Positions 1 through 8,014 of a stretch of DNA of 64,000 nt are shown one piece after another. Numbering within the stretch: the first letter of the stretch is position 1; the number at the start of each line of letters is the position of its first letter. The translations under genes were made by a program, and so were the position numbers. The notes under the pieces were generated by a model. It was not told where the DNA came from, searched no databases, and saw only the letters and a list, made by a program, of their open reading frames with translations. Source of the DNA: Aureispira sp. CCB-QB1 (GTDB lineage Bacteria; Bacteroidota; Bacteroidia; Chitinophagales; Saprospiraceae). The stretch is taken from NCBI GenBank assembly GCA_945870185.1, contig CAMBRK010000005.1, forward strand, positions 1 to 64,000, in the 5' to 3' direction.

Positions 1-64
1 CAGCGGTAGTGGTGACTAACGCCAAGGCGTCACACAGTATGATTCGCTCGGGAAAATTCTTATT

Positions 65-150
65 TTACCTGCCCGCCTACAACGTAGTGGTCAGGCTGGT
101 TGGTCTTTCGACCTTCATTACGAAGTTCTAACGCATAATGCGGGTTTAAG
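65..150. repeat. Dispersed intergenic repeat R1, copy 1
   Basis: A GC-richer block in an AT-rich spacer. Its left core (65-101) matches 59287-59323 at nearly every base, and its right core (120-135) matches 59363-59378. The left core can fold on itself (CCTAC/GTAGtGG, CCTG/CAGG), and a GGTC/GACC hairpin lies between the cores. Both copies sit just beyond the stop codon of a minus-strand gene. The element type is not recognised. A small ACGCC/GGCGT hairpin lies upstream at 19-30. Confidence 0.75.
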
Positions 151-167
151 TATTGAGTTTTTATATT

Positions 168-505
168 TTACAGGGCTGATTCATTTATATTTCCAGTCCG
201 AATAGAAATGATTTCGTCGATATGGGTAATAAATATTTTTCCATCACCAATTTCTCCAGTATATGCTGCATTCTTGATAGTATCGCATATCCTTTTTAGT
301 TGAGTATCTTCTGCGATTAATTCTATTATTTTACGAGCTATGTACCCAATGTCGTACTCAGCCTCTCTGTACACCATATGTTCAGAAGCTTGCCGTCCAT
401 AACCTTTCACTTCAAAAAAGTAAAGAAGTTGATTCCTATTTTTGACAATTCGTTTTTTACAGCATCAAATTTTGAAGATCGTACTATCGCTTCTACCTTT
501 TTCAT
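168..505 (-). pseudogene. PII-type nitrogen regulatory protein, frameshifted
   Basis: PII proteins are small trimeric sensors of ATP/ADP and 2-oxoglutarate that regulate ammonium uptake and nitrogen enzymes. An ATG at 505, preceded by AGGAAG, encodes a normal PII N-terminus (MKKVEAIVRSSKFDAVKNEL) that hits a stop after about 32 codons. The rest (VKGYGRQ, the T-loop YREAEY with its tyrosine, the B-loop GEIGDGKIF, and C-terminal IRTG) continues in another frame down to 168. One extra T in the six-T run read at about 414-419 would restore a 112-residue protein, the family's usual length. It may be a real mutation, a homopolymer sequencing error or slippage. No amtB or glutamine synthetase gene is nearby to support a function. 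Confidence 0.8.
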
Positions 506-669
506 CTTCCTGACAAGTTTAATATGATGACAAATGTAGGTCGAACTTTAAAATAGCCAACAAGCGATTTTGGTGTCAAATGTGATTTCTAAACCTTATA
601 TTCCCATGATAAGGCATTGAAGTATAGTATTTTGTTTCATTTCGTTTTGTTAAACAAAAGAACATAATA

Positions 670-742
670 ACCCCATTAAATCATGGGGTACAATTTAAAT
701 TTTATATCATTTACGAAAATAAACCCCATTTTTATAGGGGTA
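670..742 (-). terminator. Twin hairpins downstream of the RNA ligase gene
   Basis: Two successive inverted repeats share the ACCCC/GGGGT stem: 670-676 with 683-689, and 724-728 with 738-742. On the minus strand each hairpin is followed by a T-rich stretch (TTATTTT after the first one met by polymerase). They lie 50-120 bases past the RNA ligase stop, so they probably terminate that transcript. Nothing else is visible between 506 and 791. Confidence 0.5.
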
Positions 743-791
743 TAAATACAAATAAATTATTTACAAAAGTAAGAAGACGTCGAATTAATTT

Positions 792-1796
792 TCAAAAATT
801 ATCTTGTTCTCCTTCCAAAAATAAATTTGATATCACTTTAAAATGTACGTTTTCGTTATCATGTGCTATGAGTACCAATCCTTCTCTTTTTGCGTCCTGA
901 TGCAGCGCGGAAATACCATCTGCTATAGCCAGCAATTCTTGTACCGTATTGGGCAATAAAAAGCTAGAATCAATCAATGGAACCGCTGGTATATTATGGG
1001 TTTCGGCAAAATCTAACATTTCAGGAATATCGATGTATCTTTTCTTGTCAATATCGTACATCTTAAAAAGTCTGAATTCAGTATGATTGAGTTTGTATGG
1101 GTTGCTTTGTATTCTGTATCCTATGAGTTCGCCCTGTAAAGCTAGGTTACGGCCTGTACTGTTCAGAATTTCTTCAATTTTCATCCTACGTGCTGCTCCC
1201 CAATACCCATTATTTTCGGTTTCTTTGATTTCAAGATTTCGGGTGCACACTCCAAAATGACCATCGCAAAAGTACATGGTACAGCTAGAACCATCCAACT
1301 TTTCCGTTACAAAATAAGGATGAGATTTTAAGGTATGGTAATCCAAATTTTGCACACGCTCTTCATCCGTTTTGGGTATAAATCCAGGAAAAAGCCCTAA
1401 AGCTTCTCCGGCCAGATGCTCTGGAACTGGAGGTTCATACTTAACGATACCCAAATATTCAGACACATCATCACCTATTTCAAATGAATGGTCACTGCCC
1501 AAAACACTAATAGGCAAAATAAGTCCTTGGGATAGCTCTCCTCTGAGCCTGATCGTTTTTAGCCGGAAGCCTTCTAATACACCCATTTTCCGGAAAGATG
1601 TTTTTCTTAAAAACTCAAATTCAGGTTTTACAGGAAGGAAACTATCAATCTCGCAATAAACTACTAAATCACCTGCTTCATATTTTCCTTTTTGGTCTAT
1701 CACTTGCCATCCTTCGATGATGTATATACCAAGTTTTTCAGCATTGGTGTGTTCGATTACGTTTAAAATTTTGCGGACACTTGCTAATTTTCTCAT
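792..1796 (-). CDS. RNA ligase, DRB0094/Rnl5-like
   Basis: An ATP-dependent RNA ligase that joins 3'-OH and 5'-phosphate RNA ends through a lysyl-AMP intermediate. Nucleotidyltransferase motifs are in order: motif I EKLDGSS with nucleophile Lys166, motif III around FRLFKMYD (241-248), motif IV REGLVLI (304-310) and motif V HFKVISN (318-324). Residues 1-120 form an N-terminal OB-like domain, as in Deinococcus radiodurans DraRnl. At 334 residues it has normal family length. A TATCTTTG minus-7 box lies at 1836-1843 on the minus strand. No RNA-end-healing partner (phosphatase/kinase, RtcB, Hen1) is adjacent, so the substrate is unknown. Family assignment is firm; the biological role is inference. 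Confidence 0.85.
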   Translation of the reverse strand: MRKLASVRKILNVIEHTNAEKLGIYIIEGWQVIDQKGKYEAGDLVVYCEIDSFLPVKPEFEFLRKTSFRKMGVLEGFRLKTIRLRGELSQGLILPISVLGSDHSFEIGDDVSEYLGIVKYEPPVPEHLAGEALGLFPGFIPKTDEERVQNLDYHTLKSHPYFVTEKLDGSSCTMYFCDGHFGVCTRNLEIKETENNGYWGAARRMKIEEILNSTGRNLALQGELIGYRIQSNPYKLNHTEFRLFKMYDIDKKRYIDIPEMLDFAETHNIPAVPLIDSSFLLPNTVQELLAIADGISALHQDAKREGLVLIAHDNENVHFKVISNLFLEGEQDNF

Positions 1797-1968
1797 GATA
1801 TTTTAGTTGAAAATTGAATAATAAAACTAAAAAAACAAAGATAGCTGTTTTGAAGGAAAAAAATTACTTCCAATAATTTTAACAAAAATTTAAGTACAAC
1901 CCTTAAACATTAATAGTATTAAAATGTATTATGATAGTATTACTATTAAATTAATAAATATTACCTTT

Positions 1969-2640
1969 ATGGACTTTGCGCTATTTAGCTTTGCACCCAA
2001 TATCAATAAGGATATTTATATCAAAGATCCATCAAGTAGTGACCTAGGACGATCTATCATTTTAGAAAGTATCGGTATGATTGATGATTTGGGTTTCGAG
2101 GATTTTACTTTTAAAAAGTTAGCTATAAAAATAAATAGTACTGAGGCTACCATTTATCGGTATTTTGAAAACAAACACAAGTTGTTAATATACCTGACAT
2201 CATGGTACTGGAGCTGGATAGAATACCAAATGGCACTCAAAAACACTAATATTCGACCTGCCATCGAAAGACTCCGAAATGCGATAAGCGTACTAACGCA
2301 TGCTGGTAATTATCAAAATGAACATCTTGATATTCATAGACTTTTTAAAATTATATGCTTAGAATCATCCAAGTCCTATATGATCAAAAATGTGGATAAA
2401 AACAACAAGTTTGGTTTTTACTTTAATTATAAAAAAATAGTGTCAAATATAAGTGATATCATATTGGAAATCAATCCTACTTACAAATATCCGCACATGC
2501 TAGTATCTACTATGATAGAAGGCATTCATCATCAAGAATATTTCTCACTTCATCTTCCTTCGCTTACAGATAAATATGAAAATGAAGATTTTATATATGA
2601 TTTTTACACTCAAATGACTCTTTTATCTATTTCAAAATAA
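1969..2640 (+). CDS. TetR-family regulator of the adjacent exporter operon
   Basis: The N-terminal helix-turn-helix is clear (LGFEDFTFKKLAIKI, then STEATIYRYFENKHKL, the usual recognition helix and FxxK). The rest is a helical ligand or dimerisation domain with a YWSWIEYQ segment I recall from regulators beside Bacteroidota exporter operons. The ATG at 1969 is chosen because MDFALFSF begins where those homologues begin. An in-frame ATG at 1924 would add 15 residues with no counterpart that I know. Seven bases separate the stop from the ABC gene, so it is probably the first gene of the operon and controls it. Its ligand is unknown. Confidence 0.8.
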   Translation: MDFALFSFAPNINKDIYIKDPSSSDLGRSIILESIGMIDDLGFEDFTFKKLAIKINSTEATIYRYFENKHKLLIYLTSWYWSWIEYQMALKNTNIRPAIERLRNAISVLTHAGNYQNEHLDIHRLFKIICLESSKSYMIKNVDKNNKFGFYFNYKKIVSNISDIILEINPTYKYPHMLVSTMIEGIHHQEYFSLHLPSLTDKYENEDFIYDFYTQMTLLSISK

Positions 2641-2647
2641 TAAAGAT

Positions 2648-4315
2648 ATGTATACACCCTTACAGCGATTTTTCAGGCTTTTGGAGCCTAATGGCAAAGC
2701 GATCAGAAACCTTTATATTTTTGCCATTGTCAATGGAATCATAGCCTTGAGTCTTCCACTAGGTATACAAGCGATCATCAATCTTATCCAAGGTGGCGAA
2801 GTTTCTGCTTCTTGGGTTCTTCTTGTAGTTATAGTTCTTTTAGGATACTTATTTAGTGGCGGATTGCAGATTGTACAATTACGCATCACTGAAGACTTAC
2901 AAAAAGATATTTTTGTAAGATCTGCATTTGACTTTGCCTATCGTATACCAAGGATAAAGATGGATGTGCTTGAAAAGCACTATGCGCCTGAATTGATGAA
3001 TCGATTTTTTGATACCATTACGATCCAAAAAGGTGTGGCCAAGGTTTTGATGGAATTTACCGCAGCAGCATTATTCATTTTGTTTGGGCTTATCCTACTA
3101 TCCTTCTACCATCCGTTTTTTATAATATTTAGCATATTGGTTGTATTGATCGTTTTTATTTTGGGTAATTATATCTTTCAAAGAGGTCTTCGCTCCAGTA
3201 TCAAAGAATCAAAATATAAGTACAAAGTTGCCTTTTGGCTTGAAGAAGTCGCAAGGACCAACACCACTTTCAGGCTTTCATGTGATGCTTCACTTCCTGT
3301 AAAGAAAACTGATGAATTGGTTTCATCATATTTAGATGCAAGAGAAATGCATTTTAAAGTTTTGATGCGACAATATTATTTGTTTTTAGTTTTTAAGCTG
3401 TTGATTGCAGCAGGATTTTTGATCTTAGGTGGCGTTTTGGTCTTTAATCAGCAGATGAACATAGGTCAGTTTGTGGCTTCTGAAATCATCGTGTTATTGC
3501 TCATAAGTTCTGTTGAAAAACTATTGCTCACCATGGAAACTATTTACGACTTGCTCACCTCAATTGAAAAAATAGGAGAAGTGATGGACATGGAACTAGA
3601 AGAATCAGATGTAAATTCTTTAAAAGACTTAAGAAAACCTGAAGGGCTTTCTGTTACTATCAATGAGCTTTATTTTAAGTATCCCGACGATAGCGAATAC
3701 AGTCTTAACGGGCTCAATTTATCTATAGAAGCTAATGAGAGAGTATGTATCACTGGTTCAAATGGTAGTGGAAAAGCTACATTATTAAAACTTATGACTT
3801 CGTTTTTTGAACCACAAAGAGGGACTATACTCTATGATGACATACCTCTTCGCAATATCAATATTGCCGAATTAAGAAGTATCATTGCTGAATGTATTTC
3901 AGATGACAGAATATTTAATGGAACTTTACTTGAAAATTTGACAGTGGGTCGTGACTTTAAGCTCAATCAAATAGGCGATTTATTAGATCAAGTGGGTCTT
4001 ACATCGTTCATCCAACAATTGCCAAACGGATATGCTACCAAAATCGGGCCTCAAGGTAGAAGATTGCCCGGTAGTGTGAGTCAAAAAATCATTCTTGCAA
4101 GAAATCTTTTAAAGAATCCTAGATTGCTTATAGTGGAAGATATTTTTAAGAATATTGAGAAAAAGGAAAAGTATGACTTATTTCAAAGAATTTTAGATAA
4201 AAAGCATCAAAGGACAATCGTTATAGTCTCAAAAGATCCGGAAATCATGAAACTTACAGAAAAAATCATCACTCTCGATGATGGAATGGTTTCTAATGTT
4301 ACCTCTAATAAATAA
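2648..4315 (+). CDS. Type I secretion-like ABC transporter with degenerate ATPase domain
   Basis: Membrane domain (about 20-310, several hydrophobic helices) followed by a nucleotide-binding domain (about 335-555), the layout of a 555-residue half-transporter. The ATPase motifs are unorthodox: Walker A GSNGSGKAT (370-378, Ala where Ser is usual), signature LPGSV instead of LSGGQ (473-477), Walker B LLIVED (493-498) with the usual Asp-Glu order changed, and Ser-Lys where the H-loop His is expected (about 528). Similar signature and Walker B forms occur, to my knowledge, in other Bacteroidota members of this family; the GKAT change may be specific. Together with the next two genes it would span both membranes. 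The substrate is unknown. Confidence 0.8.
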   Translation: MYTPLQRFFRLLEPNGKAIRNLYIFAIVNGIIALSLPLGIQAIINLIQGGEVSASWVLLVVIVLLGYLFSGGLQIVQLRITEDLQKDIFVRSAFDFAYRIPRIKMDVLEKHYAPELMNRFFDTITIQKGVAKVLMEFTAAALFILFGLILLSFYHPFFIIFSILVVLIVFILGNYIFQRGLRSSIKESKYKYKVAFWLEEVARTNTTFRLSCDASLPVKKTDELVSSYLDAREMHFKVLMRQYYLFLVFKLLIAAGFLILGGVLVFNQQMNIGQFVASEIIVLLLISSVEKLLLTMETIYDLLTSIEKIGEVMDMELEESDVNSLKDLRKPEGLSVTINELYFKYPDDSEYSLNGLNLSIEANERVCITGSNGSGKATLLKLMTSFFEPQRGTILYDDIPLRNINIAELRSIIAECISDDRIFNGTLLENLTVGRDFKLNQIGDLLDQVGLTSFIQQLPNGYATKIGPQGRRLPGSVSQKIILARNLLKNPRLLIVEDIFKNIEKKEKYDLFQRILDKKHQRTIVIVSKDPEIMKLTEKIITLDDGMVSNVTSNK

Positions 4316-4326
4316 AATCCGAAAGT

Positions 4327-5688
4327 ATGTTAAATCTATCAGATAGAACCATCAACCATCTCATACAAAATGACCAAATTAAGTCCCTAAGAAAGGTAAA
4401 AGAATTGTATAGCTATAGTCAAAACAGGCTTGTAAAATACATATTGGCATTGGTCGTTGTCTTCATTTTAATTTTGTTTATGCCTTGGACACAAAACGTA
4501 AGAGCCAAAGGACAACTCATCGCTCTTAATCCTGAGCAGAGACCTCAAACCATACAATCTGTCATAGCAGGTAGAATAGAAAAATGGTATGTAGTAGAAG
4601 GCCAATTTGTAAACAAAGGCGACACTATCTTAAAAATTTCGGAAGTAAAAGATGATTATTTCGATCCAAAACTTCTAGACAATACCCAATTACAAATAGA
4701 TGCCAAGAAATATTCAAAACTTTCATACGAAGAGAAAGTCAAAGCACTTGATAATCAAATCAGTGCTCTAAAAACTGCTCTTGATCTTAAGGTACAGCAA
4801 GCGAGAAACAAAGTCAGGCAAAATGAACTAAAGGTAGCTTCTGATAGTATAGATCTTAAGGCATCTAAAGTAAATTATACCGTCTCAAATGAACAGTATG
4901 AAAGGTTCAAGACTTTATTCGATGATGGACTGAGATCACTGACTGATCTTGAAAATAGACAAGTCAAAATGCAAGATGCACAAGCAAAATTAATATCTCA
5001 AGAAAACAAATATCTGACCACCAAAAACGAATTACTTAATAGCCGCATAGAGCTCAATAGTATTCAGGCGGATTACCGAGATAAAATAGCAAAAGCCAAT
5101 TCAGATAAGTTTTCAGCTATTTCGGGCAAGTTTGATACCGAAGCTGCGATCAATAAAATTCAAAATCAATACAATAGCTATGAAGTCCGTACTTCATTAT
5201 ATTATATCTTGGCTCCACAGGATGGTTATGTCACCCAAGCTCGGCAGACGGGACTTGGCGAAACGATCAAAGAAGGTGAAGAAATCGTAAGCATCATGCC
5301 ATCAAAATATGATTTGGCGCTTCAAATGTACATCAAACCGCTCGATCTACCACTCTTTGAGAAAGGTCAGAAAGTTATGATCCAATTCGATGGTTGGCCA
5401 GCAATTATTTTTTCAGGATGGCCAGGTGTATCTTTTGGTACCTTCGAGGGTAAGGTCTTGGCTATGGATAATTTTACATCTGACAACCAACTATACAGAG
5501 TATTGGTCATACCTGCTGAAAATAGCCCACAATGGCCCGAACAACTGAGAGTAGGTGCAGGAGTGAAGACGATCACTTTACTTAAAAATGTGAGTGTGTG
5601 GTATGAGGTCTGGCGACAGATCAATGGGTTTCCACCTGATTACTATAAAGTAAATTCAAATCAAACCGGTAATGAAAATAAAAAGTAA
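4327..5688 (+). CDS. HlyD-family periplasmic adaptor
   Basis: Membrane fusion protein of the exporter. It has a short cytoplasmic N-terminus, one membrane helix at about 37-53, a lipoyl-type half motif (SVIAGRIEKWYVVEGQFVNK), a long coiled coil at about 120-275 (rich in K, Q, E and D), a second lipoyl half (ILAPQDGYVTQARQTGLGE) and a C-terminal beta-barrel domain. This order is typical of HlyD/LapC proteins working with type I ABC exporters. It starts 11 bases after the ABC gene, and its end overlaps the TolC-type gene by 17 bases, so the three are translated from one message. Confidence 0.88.
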   Translation: MLNLSDRTINHLIQNDQIKSLRKVKELYSYSQNRLVKYILALVVVFILILFMPWTQNVRAKGQLIALNPEQRPQTIQSVIAGRIEKWYVVEGQFVNKGDTILKISEVKDDYFDPKLLDNTQLQIDAKKYSKLSYEEKVKALDNQISALKTALDLKVQQARNKVRQNELKVASDSIDLKASKVNYTVSNEQYERFKTLFDDGLRSLTDLENRQVKMQDAQAKLISQENKYLTTKNELLNSRIELNSIQADYRDKIAKANSDKFSAISGKFDTEAAINKIQNQYNSYEVRTSLYYILAPQDGYVTQARQTGLGETIKEGEEIVSIMPSKYDLALQMYIKPLDLPLFEKGQKVMIQFDGWPAIIFSGWPGVSFGTFEGKVLAMDNFTSDNQLYRVLVIPAENSPQWPEQLRVGAGVKTITLLKNVSVWYEVWRQINGFPPDYYKVNSNQTGNENKK

Positions 5689-7108
5689 TATCATAAAAAA
5701 TAGGAATATTGGATTGATTTTTCTTTTATTGTTTCATGCTTTCTATAGTCTGAAAGGTCAATCTAAGGTATTAAATCCAAAAACCTTTTTGAGTAACGTG
5801 CTCAAAAATCACCCAATGACCATGCGGGCAGATATGCGTATGGATGTGGCAAAAGCGGAGCTTATGAAGTCAAGAGGACAACTTGACCCATCTTTAAACA
5901 GTAATGTCCAACAAAAATATTTTGGAGGAAAGGATTATTATAGCCTTGCCAATGGAGAACTCAAAATACCTACCTATTATGGTATAGACTTCAAGACAGG
6001 TTATGATTTAAACAGAGGGGTATTCCTAGGACCTGAAAACAGTACGCCTGACAATGGATTGGTTTATGCAGGCATATCCATTCCTTTGGGACAAGGCTTG
6101 CTCATCGATGAACGGAGAGCAGCCATTAGAGATGCACAGATCGGTGTAGAAGTGGGCAGATTAGAATCTGTAGATATCAAAAACGAAATCATGTTTAATG
6201 CTTCATACCAATACTGGGAATGGTTTAAAGCGTATAACATACTGCAGATCCTTCAGGAAGCAGAAAACGTAGCTTCGCAACGATTTGATGCCGTAAAAAA
6301 CTATGTCGCCAATGGTGATCGTCCTGGTATTGATACTATAGAAGCAGGAATCCAAGTTCAAAATATTAGATTAGCGCTAATTTCAGCTACTCTTGACCTC
6401 AACAAAACTCAAAATTTGCTCAACACTTATCAATGGAATGATGATGGCCTTCCTGCAAATAATATTTCAGATGAAATTCCAGTCGACAGAGAATTTGCAT
6501 TGAGCAATATGGATGATGATCTCAGTACCGTCATCGAAAGCATGGACATAAATACACACCCTTACTTAGCACAATTAAAAAATAAGCTCATTCAACAAGA
6601 TATAGACCTTAAGCTAAAAAAAGACAGACTCAAACCTCGTCTCCATGTTCAATATAATCCACTTTCGGAAGCGCTGGGGAGTAGGACGATAACGGATTAT
6701 AATATCAACAATTATAAATGGGGATTGGAGTTCAAAATGCCCTTATTCCTGCGCAAAGAACGGGGAGATGTCAAGCTAGCTAATTTAAAGATTCAAGATA
6801 CAGACCTACTCCTGCAACAAAAAACTGTAGAATTGGAAGCTAAACTCAACAATTACATTACAGAATGGAGCAATACTTTGGATCAAATAGATGTTTACAC
6901 TCAAGCTGTAAGTCAATATGGTCAAATGCTCGACGCAGAAAGAAGACTATTTGAGTTGGGTGAGAGTAGTTTATTTCTGATAAACACTCGCGAACAAGCA
7001 TTTATACAAGCCAATGTCAAACTTACGGAGTTAGTGGCAAAAAATAGATTAGCATACTACAGTATATGGTATTTTGCAGGTAGAATGACAGAATTATTCC
7101 CTGATTAA
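5672..7108 (+). CDS. TolC-family outer membrane factor
   Basis: Outer membrane exit duct of the exporter. It has a Sec signal peptide (hydrophobic GLIFLLLFHAFYSL, cleavage near LKGQS), followed by two long helical repeats with the pattern of outer membrane efflux proteins. At 478 residues it has normal length. The ATG at 5672 lies inside the 3' end of the adaptor gene (17-base overlap), which suggests translational coupling. The adjacent ABC protein and adaptor make this a complete three-part export machine encoded by one operon. Confidence 0.88.
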   Translation: MKIKSNIIKNRNIGLIFLLLFHAFYSLKGQSKVLNPKTFLSNVLKNHPMTMRADMRMDVAKAELMKSRGQLDPSLNSNVQQKYFGGKDYYSLANGELKIPTYYGIDFKTGYDLNRGVFLGPENSTPDNGLVYAGISIPLGQGLLIDERRAAIRDAQIGVEVGRLESVDIKNEIMFNASYQYWEWFKAYNILQILQEAENVASQRFDAVKNYVANGDRPGIDTIEAGIQVQNIRLALISATLDLNKTQNLLNTYQWNDDGLPANNISDEIPVDREFALSNMDDDLSTVIESMDINTHPYLAQLKNKLIQQDIDLKLKKDRLKPRLHVQYNPLSEALGSRTITDYNINNYKWGLEFKMPLFLRKERGDVKLANLKIQDTDLLLQQKTVELEAKLNNYITEWSNTLDQIDVYTQAVSQYGQMLDAERRLFELGESSLFLINTREQAFIQANVKLTELVAKNRLAYYSIWYFAGRMTELFPD

Positions 7109-7127
7109 TGATAAAATATTCTAAGAT

Positions 7128-7625
7128 ATGGATGCAAATAAGGTTCAAATAATAGAAACGATCATAGTGGTTAGTATATATATTATTTTGTATTTTATCA
7201 CTAACATAATCATTAACAACACTTTAAAAAACACTCAATTACAAAGGCCTAGACGAAAAATGATCGTCAAAGCGATTCATCTTTTCACTACCATTGGTGC
7301 ATTGGTTTTACTTGCAGCGATATGGGGTCTAAATCAAAATGAAATTGCTGTTTATGCAGGTACTATCCTTACTGCATTAGGTATTGCTTTCGTAGCTCAA
7401 TGGTCTATATTATCCAACATTACCTCAAGTATTATTTTGTTTTTTAATCATCCTCTGAATATAGGTGACCAAATCAAAATACTAGATAAAGATTGGCCTC
7501 TTGAAGGAGAAGTAACTGATTTGACTTATTTTTATGTCCACCTGAAATCAATAGAAGGAGATATTATCACCATTCCAAATACAATTTTCTTAAACACGCC
7601 TATATCGTTGATTACCAAGACATAA
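7128..7625 (+). CDS. Small MscS-type mechanosensitive channel protein
   Basis: A 165-residue protein with three predicted membrane helices (about 8-29, 48-67, 75-105). The third matches the pore helix and beta-domain entry of MscS (TALGIAFVAQWSILSNITS, then FFNHPLNIGDQI), followed by a short beta domain with the TIPNTIFLNTPI strand. The large C-terminal alpha/beta vestibule of MscS is absent, as in other compact Bacteroidota members. It starts 19 bases after the TolC-type gene, so it is probably the last gene of the exporter operon. An osmotic role is known for the family; the link with export is inference. Confidence 0.78.
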   Translation: MDANKVQIIETIIVVSIYIILYFITNIIINNTLKNTQLQRPRRKMIVKAIHLFTTIGALVLLAAIWGLNQNEIAVYAGTILTALGIAFVAQWSILSNITSSIILFFNHPLNIGDQIKILDKDWPLEGEVTDLTYFYVHLKSIEGDIITIPNTIFLNTPISLITKT

Positions 7626-7716
7626 ATAAAGCAATACAAATACAATCAAATATATTGTAGACCTAAAACCAACCATTTAATCAGATATTTCGTCTATAAA
7701 ATAAAATAAACATTTT

Positions 7717-7926
7717 ATGTATAAATCATTATCAATTATTGCCATCACGCTATGTACATTGAGCTGTAGTAAAGATGAAACTTGCACTGAAAAATTGAAA
7801 GATGGTTGTGTATGTACTGCACAATACGATCCTGTGTGTGGATGCAACAACAAAACTTATGGAAATGCCTGTGAAGCTGCTTGTGCAAGTATTGAAGTAG
7901 TACATACAGGCGAATGTAAAAAGTAA
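7717..7926 (+). CDS. Kazal-type protease-inhibitor-like lipoprotein
   Basis: A 69-residue lipoprotein. It has a signal peptide ending in a lipobox (TLSC, lipidated Cys17) and eight further cysteines (23, 31, 33, 41, 43, 52, 56, 67). The core [20 protein letters not shown] matches Kazal-type serine protease inhibitor domains. It is presumably tethered to a membrane facing the periplasm or the surface, where it could block proteases. It lies 91 bases after the MscS gene, so it may be read with that operon or separately. No promoter consensus is obvious. Inhibitory activity is inferred from the fold only. Confidence 0.8.
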   Translation: MYKSLSIIAITLCTLSCSKDETCTEKLKDGCVCTAQYDPVCGCNNKTYGNACEAACASIEVVHTGECKK

Positions 7927-7950
7927 AATTTTAAAAACCTTTGCAAGTAT

Positions 7951-7998
7951 TTATGATTACCAATCGATTTAGAATTCTAAAACGATTGATAATCATAA
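7951..7998. terminator. 48-bp near-perfect inverted repeat between convergent genes
   Basis: Left arm 7951-7974 and right arm 7975-7998 are reverse complements at 22 of 24 positions, with no spacer and GAATTC at the centre. It lies exactly between the convergent Kazal and BNR-lipoprotein genes, so a bidirectional terminator is the simplest reading. Neither side has a strong T run, which is atypical for an intrinsic terminator. Confidence 0.5.
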
Positions 7999-8014
7999 GT
8001 GTAAACATTATACT

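Noticed and set aside
1372-1659. Plus-strand reading frame of 95 codons
   Set aside because: Lies opposite the RNA ligase gene, has no domain resemblance, and is explained as an antisense shadow of the ligase.
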